DNA from: Erythrobacter fulvus
GTDB lineage: Bacteria > Pseudomonadota > Alphaproteobacteria > Sphingomonadales > Sphingomonadaceae
Reading direction: 5' to 3'
Assembly (NCBI RefSeq): GCF_028595285.1
Contig: NZ_JAQQXQ010000002.1
Coordinates: forward strand, 1-64,000
Length of the DNA: 64,000 bases
Below, in pieces: positions 17,772 to 25,918 of this stretch (positions within the stretch are counted from its first letter, which is position 1; the number at the start of each line of letters is the position of its first letter). A program made the position numbers and the translations under genes. Below the pieces are notes generated by a model. It did no database searches and was not told where the DNA came from. It saw nothing but the letters and a program-made list of their open reading frames with translations.

Positions 17772-18989
17772 ATGCGCGTAGCTTATCTGGTGAACCGATA
17801 CCCCGCCGCAAGCCACAGCTTCATCCGCCGTGAGATCCACGCCGTCGAGGCGAGCGGGACACACGTCGCTCGCTTCTCGATCCGTGCTGTTGAGGAATCT
17901 GAGCTTCCAGACCCGAGAGATCAGGCGGAGCGCGCTCAAACAGTAGTTCTGCTTCGGATAGGGGCGGTGCGCCTTCTCGTTGAAGCGGCCAAAACCCTAG
18001 CCACCCACCCACTTCGCGGTCTCCGTGCCTTGAAAATCGCCTCGGCAGGTTGCGACTGGCGGCTTAGCAATGTCATCAGGCGCGCTGCATACCTTATAGA
18101 AGGCGCTGCCTTAGCGAGGCGACTGGCGGAGCAGTCGATAGATCATCTACATGCGCATTTTGGCACCAACCCAGCTATGGTAGCTCGTCTGGCAAGCGCT
18201 CTCTCCGGCATTCCTTACAGTTTCACTGTACATGGGCCAGACGAGTTTGATGCGCCCGTTCAACTCGACCTGAAGGGCAAGATTGCCGACTGTGCCTTCT
18301 GCGTTGCCATAAGCAGCTACGGTCGCAGCCAACTCATGCGCTGGAGCGCTTTTCATGATTGGTCGAAAATCAAGGTCGTGCGCTGCGGCGTCGACGAGAG
18401 TTTTTTCCACCGTTCACCTGTATTAAGTATAACGCATGTGCCACGGCTCTGCACCATTGCACGCCTCAGCGCTCAGAAGGGCATACCGCTACTGATAGAA
18501 GCCGCCGCCTGTCTCAAACAAGAAGGCAAGACATTTGGCCTAACGATTGTCGGCGATGGCGAAATGCGCGAAGAGGTGGGCGATCTCATTGAAAGCCATG
18601 GCCTTCATGATAGCGTTAAGCTCGCTGGCTTAGCCTCCTCCGACGAAGTGATTGAACATATTCTCGATGCGCGCGCCATGGTCCTGCCGAGCTTTGCCGA
18701 GGGACTGCCGGTCGTGATAATGGAGGCGCTAGCTCTTTCGAGACCTGTTGTCGTATCGACGATTGCTGGAACACCCGAGCTCGTAGACGAGGAATGTGGT
18801 TGGCTGGTCCCGGCGGGATCGGTCGAGAAACTCGTAGAAGCCATGCGTGCGGCTCTCGATAGCTCGTCAAAGGATCTCGAGGCCATGGGAAGGATCGGCC
18901 GCGCCCGGGTGGCGGCAATGCACGATGCCGCGACTAACGGACGGCAACTGAACGCACTCTTTCGCGAGGCTGTCGGCATACATGATTGA
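17772..18989 (+). CDS. Glycosyltransferase family 4
   Basis: This 405-residue GT-B transferase has an N-terminal acceptor domain (M-R-V-A-Y-L-V-N-R-Y-P-A-A-S-H-S-F-I) and a C-terminal donor domain with the E-X7-E element in F-A-E-G-L-P-V-V-I-M-E-A-L-A. It resembles the colanic-acid-type transferases common in sphingomonad EPS loci. The ATG follows an AGGG site. Its 3' end overlaps the next transferase by eight bases. Three transferases in a row (17772, 18982, 20237) probably act on the same repeat unit. Confidence 0.9.
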   Translation: MRVAYLVNRYPAASHSFIRREIHAVEASGTHVARFSIRAVEESELPDPRDQAERAQTVVLLRIGAVRLLVEAAKTLATHPLRGLRALKIASAGCDWRLSNVIRRAAYLIEGAALARRLAEQSIDHLHAHFGTNPAMVARLASALSGIPYSFTVHGPDEFDAPVQLDLKGKIADCAFCVAISSYGRSQLMRWSAFHDWSKIKVVRCGVDESFFHRSPVLSITHVPRLCTIARLSAQKGIPLLIEAAACLKQEGKTFGLTIVGDGEMREEVGDLIESHGLHDSVKLAGLASSDEVIEHILDARAMVLPSFAEGLPVVIMEALALSRPVVVSTIAGTPELVDEECGWLVPAGSVEKLVEAMRAALDSSSKDLEAMGRIGRARVAAMHDAATNGRQLNALFREAVGIHD

Positions 18990-20157
18990 GCTGTTGACCG
19001 CCTTGCTGTGGCTGATCGTCATGCCGCTTGCACTGCTGGTGCTCATTTTCAGTCTAGAGGTGTGGCTCGGCATCGGGCGGACGAAATCGGTCGAATACAC
19101 TGGGCAAGTACCTGAGACTTGCATTTTGATCCCTGCGCATGATGAGGCGAGGGGCATTGTCCAGACTCTTGAGCGTCTTCGGCCCGCCATTTCTGAGACA
19201 ATTAGAGTTTTGGTCGTCGCAGACAATTGCACTGATGAAACCACGGCGCTAGTCCGAGAGCAAGGCTTCGAGGTCGTCGAACGCTTCAACGCAAAAGACC
19301 GCGGCAAAGGGTTCGCGCTGGCATTCGGCCGAGACTACCTGCGAGCTGCCCCACCCCAATGTGTTATTGTGATCGACGCGGATTGCTATTCGGATGCGCG
19401 CTCGGTCGCTGACCTCGCGCGCTGCGCCTGCCATGCCCGATCAGCTGTTCAGGCTCGCAATGTGCTTGAACCTACGCAGGCCGGATCGGCTAAGGTGCAG
19501 GTCTCAAGTTTTGCTTTCTGGATCAAGAATGTCGTGCGGCAAAGAGGGACTTATCGAGCTGGCGGAGGCGCCATTCTCACCGGTACTGGGATGGCATTTC
19601 CTTGGGAGGTGTTTGATCGGATTCCTTTGGCAACAGGGAGCATTGTGGAAGACCTCTCATTGTCAGTCGACCTTATTCGATCCGGCGAGTCCCCCTGTTA
19701 CCTGGAACAGGCCACTGTCTATAGTGCCCCAGCCAGTGAAGAGGCAACCATCGGCCAACGATCTCGTTGGGAGCAGGGCTTTCTGACGGTCTCCTTGTCT
19801 CATGCATTACCGCTGTTTGGGTACGGATTGATAAGCTTGGATCGGAAAGCGATTTTGCTCGGCCTCCACCTACTTGTCCCTCCTATGACGCTCCTAATGG
19901 CAATTTGCGGTCTAATCGCAGCCATCCTTGGTGGCGTGACAATTTTCACTGGCGACTGGCTCCCCTTTGCTGTGCTGGTGGCATCACTAGTCGCGGCGCT
20001 TTCAGGCGTTCTGCTCAATTGGGCTCTGGAAGGACATCTCTGGTTAACGCCAAGAGCGTTGGCGGCCTTGCCGCTCTATCTTCTGTGGAAACTTCCGATG
20101 TATAGTCGACTCCTTGCAGGCAAGCGCGTTGGCTGGGTTAGAACCAAGCGCGACTAA
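18982..20157 (+). CDS. Membrane glycosyltransferase family 2 with QxxRW motif
   Basis: This 391-residue enzyme has a helix at the N-terminus (L-L-W-L-I-V-M-P-L-A-L-L-V), a GT-A core with I-P-A-H-D-E-A and I-D-A-D-C motifs, an E-D-L-S acceptor loop, then Q-R-S-R-W-E-Q-G, the QxxRW signature of processive-type transferases such as cellulose synthase. Three or more helices close the protein. It is cotranscribed with its neighbours. A processive role or a single-sugar role are both possible; the lack of a PilZ domain argues against direct c-di-GMP control. Confidence 0.88.
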   Translation: MIELLTALLWLIVMPLALLVLIFSLEVWLGIGRTKSVEYTGQVPETCILIPAHDEARGIVQTLERLRPAISETIRVLVVADNCTDETTALVREQGFEVVERFNAKDRGKGFALAFGRDYLRAAPPQCVIVIDADCYSDARSVADLARCACHARSAVQARNVLEPTQAGSAKVQVSSFAFWIKNVVRQRGTYRAGGGAILTGTGMAFPWEVFDRIPLATGSIVEDLSLSVDLIRSGESPCYLEQATVYSAPASEEATIGQRSRWEQGFLTVSLSHALPLFGYGLISLDRKAILLGLHLLVPPMTLLMAICGLIAAILGGVTIFTGDWLPFAVLVASLVAALSGVLLNWALEGHLWLTPRALAALPLYLLWKLPMYSRLLAGKRVGWVRTKRD

Positions 20158-20236
20158 GCATGGCTGGAAAACGCGGAAACGCTATCGATCTTCTTCGACT
20201 GACGTTCAGACGGCAGTGCTATTTTGTGGGGTTAGC

Positions 20237-21265
20237 ATGGAGGACGACCGTCACATGAGCTTAGACCGCATTGGGGTCGTCGTAATAGGCCGGAATGAGG
20301 GTGAGCGGCTCAAGCGGTGCCTCCGATCGATACCCTCCAAATATCAGGTGGTGTATGTCGATTCCGGATCCATTGATGACAGTGTCGAGTTCGCGCATTC
20401 GACCGGAGCGATTGTCGTCGAGCTAGACGATCGTCTGGGTTTCACGGCCGCCAGGGCGCGTAACGCTGGCTGGCGAAGGCTGCTCGATCAAGATCCGGAC
20501 ACGTCGTTTGTCCAATTCATAGATGGTGATTGCGAGGTCGCAGCCGGATGGTTTTGCAAGGCGCTGTCTGCCATCAGGTCAGATGACCACCTTGCGATTG
20601 TGTTCGGCCGGCGGCGCGAGCGTTTTCCCGAAAGAAGTATCTACAACAAGCTTTGTGACGATGAATGGGACGTGCCCGTCGGCATTGTCAGTGAATGCGG
20701 CGGCGATGCTCTGATCCGGGCCACGGCCTTGCGTGATGCAGACGGTTACAGCGACGATTTGATTGCTGGTGAGGAGCCCGACCTATGCCTTCGGCTTTCG
20801 CGGTTCGGCTGGCACGTCCGGCGCATAGATGCCGAGATGACGTTGCATGATGCGAATATTCTCCAATTTTCAAATTGGTGGAAAAGAGCCAAGCGCGCAG
20901 GGTTCGCCTATGCCGCCCATGTCTCGCATCATGGCGCACAGTCTCTTCCGAATTGGCGTCGTGCGCTCATGAGCATCGTGTTCTGGGGGTTGGCGTTGCC
21001 ATCCAGCATCCTGGTCGTAGCGGCAGCAAGTGCACCTTTGGCGTCAGACGTAGCCGGCATCTTGATGGCAGCGCTGACGGTGCTCTACCTAATTCAAGCC
21101 GCTCGCATTACTTGGCGAAAGCGCTGCTCCGGCCAACCATGGGGTTTTTCAGTAACATACGGAGGATTACTTCTAATTGGGAAATTTGCTCAGGTTTCGG
21201 GGGTTCTGAGGCATTGGTCAGAGCGACTTTTCCGCCGCCGACAAAGCCTAATTGAGTATAAGTAG
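20237..21265 (+). CDS. Glycosyltransferase family 2
   Basis: This GT-A transferase of 342 residues shows G-V-V-V-I-G-R-N-E-G-E-R-L at the start, V-D-S-G-S-I-D-D-S and the metal-binding F-I-D-G-D-C-E-V. The C-terminal part has two or more hydrophobic stretches, near residues 265-300. Two starts compete: ATG 20237, and ATG 20255 with GGAGG about 11 bases ahead. It is the last gene of the plus-strand EPS run; the IS remnants begin directly behind it, so distal genes of the original operon may have been lost. Confidence 0.85.
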   Translation: MEDDRHMSLDRIGVVVIGRNEGERLKRCLRSIPSKYQVVYVDSGSIDDSVEFAHSTGAIVVELDDRLGFTAARARNAGWRRLLDQDPDTSFVQFIDGDCEVAAGWFCKALSAIRSDDHLAIVFGRRRERFPERSIYNKLCDDEWDVPVGIVSECGGDALIRATALRDADGYSDDLIAGEEPDLCLRLSRFGWHVRRIDAEMTLHDANILQFSNWWKRAKRAGFAYAAHVSHHGAQSLPNWRRALMSIVFWGLALPSSILVVAAASAPLASDVAGILMAALTVLYLIQAARITWRKRCSGQPWGFSVTYGGLLLIGKFAQVSGVLRHWSERLFRRRQSLIEYK

Positions 21266-21319
21266 AGAAGTTTTGCTGATTTCGACGATCACGGAGACTT
21301 GTAGAGATCTAGCACTACT

Positions 21320-21650
21320 TTGGCAGAAGCGCATTTTTGAGATCGATCGGAGCAAAAGGTGGTCGGCCACCGTTCGATCCGGTGATGATGTTCAAGGTCC
21401 TGGTGCTGCAGGCGCTTTATTCGCTCTCGGACGAAGCGACCGAGTTCCAGATCAAGGACCGGCTTTCGTACCAGCGGTTCCTTGGCTTGGGGCTCGATGG
21501 CCGAGTGCCCGATGCCGTGCGATCCGAAGGCGTTCAAGCCAGTGGATCTTGCCATCCCGTTGTTCGGCTGCAAAAATCACATCGGCATCGACCGGGCTCA
21601 CGGGCTGATCCGCACGTTGGACGCGAGTGCTGCCAACGCCCATGATGGTG
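21320..21650 (+). pseudogene. IS5-family transposase remnant with internal deletion
   Basis: The frame around 21340 gives G-G-R-P-P-F-D-P-V-M-M-F-K-V-L-V-L-Q-A-L, a hallmark IS5-family N-terminal stretch, then E-F-Q-I-K-D-R-L-S and a short G-L-G-L-D-G. After a frame change it continues only with the core segment P-L-F-G-C-K-N-H-I-G-I-D and A-A-N-A-H-D-G-A-R-L. The middle and the C-terminus are gone. It cannot be functional. The missing N-terminal part of a closely similar protein occurs downstream at 23259-23400. Confidence 0.8.
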
Positions 21651-21756
21651 CTCGGTTACCCCGAGCTCATAGTACCCATCCGGCGTGGGCCGCCTTGCAT
21701 GGGTAGGGAGTGATCGCTCTTAAGCGTGCTCTTTTGAGCGCGCGGGGGAGTGGTCG

Positions 21757-21927
21757 ATGGGTCAGGTGACGGTGTTTTCGGGGCCGGAGCGGCGCCGACG
21801 GTGGACTGATGAGGAACGGCTGCGGATCTTGTCCGAGGCGTTCGCACCGGGCGCGTGCGTTGCCGAGGTGTGCCGCCATCACGATATTTCTTCAGCGTTG
21901 ATCTACACCTGCTCCTCTGCCACCTGA
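21757..21927 (+). pseudogene. IS66-family accessory TnpA fragment
   Basis: The ATG-initiated frame has the typical TnpA opening V-T-V-F-S-G-P-E-R-R-R-R-W-T and the helix-turn-helix stretch V-A-E-V-C-R-R-H-D-I-S-S-A-L-I-Y-T. It is cut off by unrelated IS3-type sequence after about 52 codons. TnpA is the small DNA-binding accessory protein of IS66 elements. TnpB is absent, and only a short TnpC scrap is found at 25020. Confidence 0.8.
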
Positions 21928-22081
21928 AAACTGGACCATTCGCGGCTAGAGTTTTTCGCTGTAAACATCCTTGGCTGGGCGAGGAGGTTTGGCGTGAAGG
22001 CATCGAAGTTCACGGACGCGCAGAAGGCGTTCGTCATCGAGCAGGGCTAGGAGGGAACGCCGGTCGCTGAGGTCTGCCGCA
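21919..22081 (+). mobile_element. IS3-family left-end remnant with broken OrfA
   Basis: The sequence begins with an IS3-like terminus (CACCTGAAAACTGGACCA). From GTG 21994 it encodes the OrfA start K-A-S-K-F-T-D-A-Q-K-A-F-V-I-E-Q-G, interrupted by TAG and then resuming E-G-T-P-V-A-E-V-C-R before homology ends near 22081. OrfA supplies the DNA-binding half of IS3 transposase. Only this short end of the element remains. Confidence 0.75.
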
Positions 22082-22141
22082 TACGTTTTTTGCGGGTGTC
22101 CAGATCCTTGACATAAAGATACGCCTGTCAGAAACGAAACT

Positions 22142-23164
22142 ATGGCTGTGGATGTTGCCTTCTTTTTTGATAGGAGCCCGGGATGGGCACCAATTACGCA
22201 CCTGGCACATCTTGCGGCGAGGCTTTTGGGGGGTGAGCTTCTTTTTCTTCCTCCTGTTCCTAGCAAATGGCATAAGGTGATAAATCTACGCCGTAGAAGC
22301 ATCAGGCGCTCAAATGATCATTTGGTGGGGATAATTCGAAATCCTCAAGATATCTCTCAGCTTCGGGCGATGGCTCAATTCAAGAGTAGATACGAAAATA
22401 TCGCCGTATGGATTATCGATAGTTTCAATCATCAGTGGACTCCTCCAGCTGTTAGTCTCAGGGATATTGATATCGTCGCTGTTATGCGGCCGAACGATGA
22501 GGCAAATTTTGAAAAAATTGCCCCCCGAAGAGTGATCGTTCTAGGTTGGGGCAGCGATGTACTTGGTTTTGGCAGCGGAACCGGCGATAAGTCGGTAGAT
22601 ATCTTACGGCTTGGCCGCCAACCAGGAGAATGGAATGATGATATAATAACGGCGTCTTTATGTCGACAAGCCGGGTTGAGCTTTGAAGGACGCCCCCCTT
22701 TGTTGGATGATCCATCAGAAAACCAGAAGTCTGTCATGAGGGTGCTGGCGAAATCGCGTTATCTTATAGCGCACTCGAACCTCGCAGCCCCCGCTCCTTA
22801 CACGCACCGACGCGAAGAGTATATTACGGCTCGGTGGACAGATGCTCTTGCGTGCGGAGCGGTCGTCGCTGGTGTGCAGCCTCGGAGCGATAGAAGTTTC
22901 GATCGCTTGCTTTGGTCAGGAGCATTTCTTGACTTTGATCGCATTGATCTGAAATACAATATAGCTGCCCTTAAAGAAGCACGGGCAGCATGGCGGCCGG
23001 AAGTCGCATCATTAAACTATAGAAACGCTCTTGCAAAACTAGATTGGCGTTGGCGACTGCGAGAACTCCTAAATAGTATGGGCATTGATGTTCCGCCAAT
23101 TTTGGCAAAGGAGCTTGTTGAGCTTAGTTCACATGCTAATAATTGGGGCTCCCAGACGACGTGA
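22142..23164 (+). CDS. Putative glycosyltransferase, AT-richer, between IS remnants
   Basis: This 340-residue protein has a GT-B look. A first half with alternating strands ends in V-I-V-L-G-W-G-S-D. A second half contains Y-L-I-A-H-S-N-L, then an R-W-T-D-A-L-A-C-G-A-V-V-A-G segment, comparable to the donor-binding helix of GT1/GT4-like enzymes (E-A-L-A-C-G-T-P pattern). The classical E-X7-E residues are not preserved, so I hold the function as putative. Its codon use is clearly more AT-rich than the flanking core genes. It is flanked on both sides by decayed parts of similar IS5-family transposases, suggesting arrival with or among IS elements. It stands alone, without a partner gene. Confidence 0.6.
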   Translation: MAVDVAFFFDRSPGWAPITHLAHLAARLLGGELLFLPPVPSKWHKVINLRRRSIRRSNDHLVGIIRNPQDISQLRAMAQFKSRYENIAVWIIDSFNHQWTPPAVSLRDIDIVAVMRPNDEANFEKIAPRRVIVLGWGSDVLGFGSGTGDKSVDILRLGRQPGEWNDDIITASLCRQAGLSFEGRPPLLDDPSENQKSVMRVLAKSRYLIAHSNLAAPAPYTHRREEYITARWTDALACGAVVAGVQPRSDRSFDRLLWSGAFLDFDRIDLKYNIAALKEARAAWRPEVASLNYRNALAKLDWRWRLRELLNSMGIDVPPILAKELVELSSHANNWGSQTT

Positions 23165-23258
23165 TCTCTGGTTCATTCGTCAGATGGATGCCTCGAAAAA
23201 CCTCTCGCCTTTGAGGCTGCGGCCTGATTCAATGCCCCTGCGATGATCGGAGGCGAAG

Positions 23259-23400
23259 ATGGTGGGGCAGCCTGGTTTCTTTGATCTGTCGGACCGTTAT
23301 GCGGCGTTGAGCGCGGCGGGCGATCCGCTGGAGCGTTTGGCGGCGGTGGTGGATTTTGAAGTGTTCCGCGGGCCGCTGATCGTGGCGCTCGGGCGTAGCG
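23259..23400 (+). pseudogene. IS5-family transposase N-terminal fragment, interrupted by IS
   Basis: From ATG 23259 the frame reads the IS5-family start V-G-Q-P-G-F-F-D-L-S-D-R-Y-A-A-L-S-A-A-G and continues to D-F-E-V-F-R-G-P-L-I-V-A-L, then ends where the inverted repeat of the following IS begins. The continuation is not found on the far side of that IS. Sequence just upstream, near 23210-23255, looks like the terminus of the element. It is complementary in extent to the fragment at 21320. Confidence 0.75.
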
Positions 23401-23419
23401 AGTCGTCCGTGAAAAACGC
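23401..23419 (+). repeat. Left terminal inverted repeat of the IS
   Basis: The sequence AGTCGTCCGTGAAAAACGC matches the reverse complement of 24977-24995 at 16 of 19 positions. It sits at the point where the older transposase fragment breaks off. Confidence 0.7.
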
Positions 23420-23590
23420 TGAAAGCGTTGGAAACGCGTTGTTTTTGGTGGGATTGAAGTAATCGGATTTGCAAGGTTTGGTGCCGGGTTGGGCAAAAAG
23501 CTTGTGATTTTGTGCGCCCGCGCACGTAGGGGCTTTTCTGGCAGATCGGGCCGTGATTCAGTGCGCTGGCCGAAACGATGAGGTTTGCCG

Positions 23591-24853
23591 ATGCCGCCGA
23601 AGAAACCCGCCCCGCGCAGTGACGAGCTGTTCCGCAGCCAGCTCGACAACATGATCGACATGGGGCACGCGCTGGTGAAGTTGGCGCAGCTGATCGACTG
23701 GTCGCGGTTCGATGAAGCGTTTGGCCGGTTCTATCACGAGAAGGGGCGGCCAGGGCTCTCGACGCGGCTGATGGCGGGACTGCACCTGCTCAAGCACATG
23801 GAGGGTCTGTCCGACGACGCAGTCTGCGCCCGGTGGGTTGAGAACCCGTATTACCAGTATTTCTGCGGCGAGCAGTACTTCCGCCACAAGCTGCCGCTGG
23901 ACCGGTCATCGATGACGCGCTGGCGCGGGCGGATCGGCGCTGACAAGCTCGAACTGCTGCTGGCCGAGACACTGCGCCTTGCGATGGAGACCCGGGCGAT
24001 GCCGCCGCAGGCTTGCGAGCGCGTAACGGTGGATACGACGGTCCAGACCAAGGCGGTTGCCCATCCCACCGACAGTCATCTGCTGATGCGTGGTATCGAG
24101 TGGCTGAACCGTTTGGCCAGGAAACACGGGCTCAAGCTGAGGCAGTCATTCCTGCGCGTCGGACGTCAGGCTCGGCGTGATGTCTCACGGCTAATCCATG
24201 GCCGTGGACACAAGCAGGCGATGCGCTGGGTTCGCAAACTGCGCACCTGGCTGGGCAGGCTCGACCGCGACATCGGCCGTAAGATCGCCGGCAATGAAGA
24301 ACTCGAGGCTGCCTTTGCCGTCGCGCGTGAGCGGGTGGCCAGGATCCTGACCCAGAAGGCGGACAGCACCGACAAGCTCTACGCGCTGCACGCGCCTGAG
24401 GTGGAATGCATCGCCAAGGGCAAGGCGAGGACGCGCTACGAGTTCGGGGTAAAGACCTCCATCGCGGTCACCAACGCGCGCACCGCGGGCGGCCAGTTCA
24501 TCGTCGGCATGCAGGCCCTGCCCGGTACTCCCTACGATGGTCACACCCTGTCCGGGCAGATCGAGCAGGTCGAGCGCCTGACCGGCATCACCGTCGAGCG
24601 GGCCTATGTGGACCGCGGCTACAAAGGGCACAAGCATGACGGAGAGGCCAAGGTCTACATCGCCCACACCCGCGGCATCGCCTCACCTACGATCAGGCGC
24701 GAGCTCAGACGCCGAAATGCCATCGAGCCGATCATCGGCCACACCAAATCCGACGGTCTGCTGGAACGCAATCACCTCGCCGGCGCCACCGGCGATGCCA
24801 TCAACGCGATCCTGGTCGCCGCAGGTCACAATCTGAGGTTGCTCGTCGCATGA
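23591..24853 (+). CDS. IS5-family transposase
   Basis: This 420-residue DDE transposase has the N-terminal DUF772-type domain (S-T-R-L-M-A-G-L-H-L-L-K, then W-V-E-N-P-Y-Y-Q-Y-F-C-G) and the catalytic residues in T-V-D-T-T-V, A-Y-V-D-R-G-Y-K-G-H and the distal E-P-I-I-G-H-T-K-S-D. All motifs are intact and the frame is unbroken, so the enzyme may be active. ATG 23591 is preferred over a TTG two codons earlier. It catalyses cut-and-paste movement of the surrounding element. Confidence 0.92.
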   Translation: MPPKKPAPRSDELFRSQLDNMIDMGHALVKLAQLIDWSRFDEAFGRFYHEKGRPGLSTRLMAGLHLLKHMEGLSDDAVCARWVENPYYQYFCGEQYFRHKLPLDRSSMTRWRGRIGADKLELLLAETLRLAMETRAMPPQACERVTVDTTVQTKAVAHPTDSHLLMRGIEWLNRLARKHGLKLRQSFLRVGRQARRDVSRLIHGRGHKQAMRWVRKLRTWLGRLDRDIGRKIAGNEELEAAFAVARERVARILTQKADSTDKLYALHAPEVECIAKGKARTRYEFGVKTSIAVTNARTAGGQFIVGMQALPGTPYDGHTLSGQIEQVERLTGITVERAYVDRGYKGHKHDGEAKVYIAHTRGIASPTIRRELRRRNAIEPIIGHTKSDGLLERNHLAGATGDAINAILVAAGHNLRLLVA

Positions 24854-24976
24854 CTGAACGCGCTTTTGCGCGCCTTGCTCACGGCTTGGCTTCCCGTAGC
24901 GCCCCGTGAAATGGCCGCTGCCTGAAAAACCAGCCCAGCTCTCCTGTGCAATCTACCCCAATCCGAAACGCAAATC

Positions 24977-24995
24977 GCATTCTTCACAGACGACT
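24977..24995 (-). repeat. Right terminal inverted repeat of the IS
   Basis: Read on the minus strand this is AGTCGTCTGTGAAGAATGC, the partner of the repeat at 23401-23419. It lies about 120 bases past the transposase stop. Confidence 0.7.
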
Positions 24996-25019
24996 AACTA
25001 TTCGTGGTAATTTCATGTT

Positions 25020-25106
25020 CTTGCGATGCGCCGGATGGATACGCTTGTCAGCGGATAGGCCGCGGATCTCGTCCTTGATGGCGTAAAGGGAGGCAATGCG
25101 CTGACG
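25020..25106 (-). pseudogene. IS66 TnpC transposase fragment
   Basis: The minus-strand frame gives R-I-A-S-L-Y-A-I-K-D-E-I-R-G-L, a conserved stretch of IS66 transposases (R-I-A-A-L-Y-x-I-E-x-E-I-R-G). Only about 29 codons can be recognised. With the TnpA piece at 21757 it points to at least one former IS66 copy here. Confidence 0.65.
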
Positions 25107-25159
25107 ACGATGATGCGGCGAAGGTATCTATCACCCTGTTTGGTTACGCATCTGCATAT

Positions 25160-25918
25160 TCAAGGGCGAGCTTCGAGCAACGTAAGCCGAAAAATTCTCG
25201 GCCCCGTTATCAGGTAACGCCTCCATAGCCTTCTTGGCTCGATCACCATTCTGAAAGCCCATTCAAGGCGGAATTTCCGTACCCATGTAGGTGCTCTCGC
25301 TTTCCTTCCGAGTACGAACTCAATGGACGCGCCTACACAGAGACCTACGCCCCTAGCTCGGCCGGCGTTGAGGCACTGGTTTGCGATAATCTCACTTTGC
25401 GGGGCACCGAAAACCAAAAGTGCATAGTCGCTCGACGCAGAGGCTAGGAAAGCTTCAATCTCTCTAGCTGCGTCGGGCCGTCTTAATACGCCCATAGGCG
25501 GTATGTGTTGAACTAGATTGATTTGGGGAAAACGAACGCGGAGTTCGGGAAGCATTGCATCATCTCCGCCGATGATCGCGACCTTCTTTCCATTCAGATG
25601 ACCTTTCTCGAAAAGGATCGCTGTCAGATCGCTGCCGGTGACAACCTCGAGCTCGGTTCCGCGGAACTTTGCGAGAAGCTGCAAGATACGACTATCGCAA
25701 AGTCGGAAAGCAGCATCGTTGTAAGCGTCGCTGAAACGTTTTCTGATGTCTTCGTCCTTATGCTCGTGAAGCATCACAACGTGGTCGACGTTAGGCGTCA
25801 CAACGTAGGAAAAGCTCTCGGACCGCGACAGCCTGTCAAGTTCGAGCGCCACCTCCTCATAGGTCAGGTTGGCGAACTCGACCCCCAGGAATTCGGTCGT
25901 GGCGCGCTTAGTAAGCAT
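25160..25918 (-). CDS. WecG/TagA/CpsF-family glycosyltransferase
   Basis: This 252-residue protein has the family marks: Y-V-V-T-P-N-V-D-H-V-V-M-L near residues 38-50, the central V-A-I-I-G-G-D-D strand-loop, and L-L-V-F-G-A-P-Q-S-E followed by C-V-G-A-S-I-E-F-V-L-G and R-A-P-T-W-V-R-K-F. These enzymes add the second sugar (N-acetylmannosaminuronate in WecG, N-acetylmannosamine in TagA) to a lipid-linked first sugar. ATG 25918 lies inside the end of the upstream glycosylphosphotransferase gene (11-base overlap). That pairing fits the second-step role directly. The sugar used here is unknown. Confidence 0.88.
   Translation of the reverse strand: MLTKRATTEFLGVEFANLTYEEVALELDRLSRSESFSYVVTPNVDHVVMLHEHKDEDIRKRFSDAYNDAAFRLCDSRILQLLAKFRGTELEVVTGSDLTAILFEKGHLNGKKVAIIGGDDAMLPELRVRFPQINLVQHIPPMGVLRRPDAAREIEAFLASASSDYALLVFGAPQSEIIANQCLNAGRARGVGLCVGASIEFVLGRKARAPTWVRKFRLEWAFRMVIEPRRLWRRYLITGPRIFRLTLLEARP

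Larger units (their letters stand above)
23401..24995 (+). mobile_element. Complete IS5-family insertion sequence
   Basis: About 1.6 kb are bounded by imperfect terminal inverted repeats (16 of 19 bases match), with one full transposase gene inside. The left end cuts into an older IS5 fragment. No clear target duplication is visible: the bases outside the repeats are AGCG on the left and AACT on the right. One junction may therefore have rearranged after insertion, or the true tips may be slightly displaced. Confidence 0.75.
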
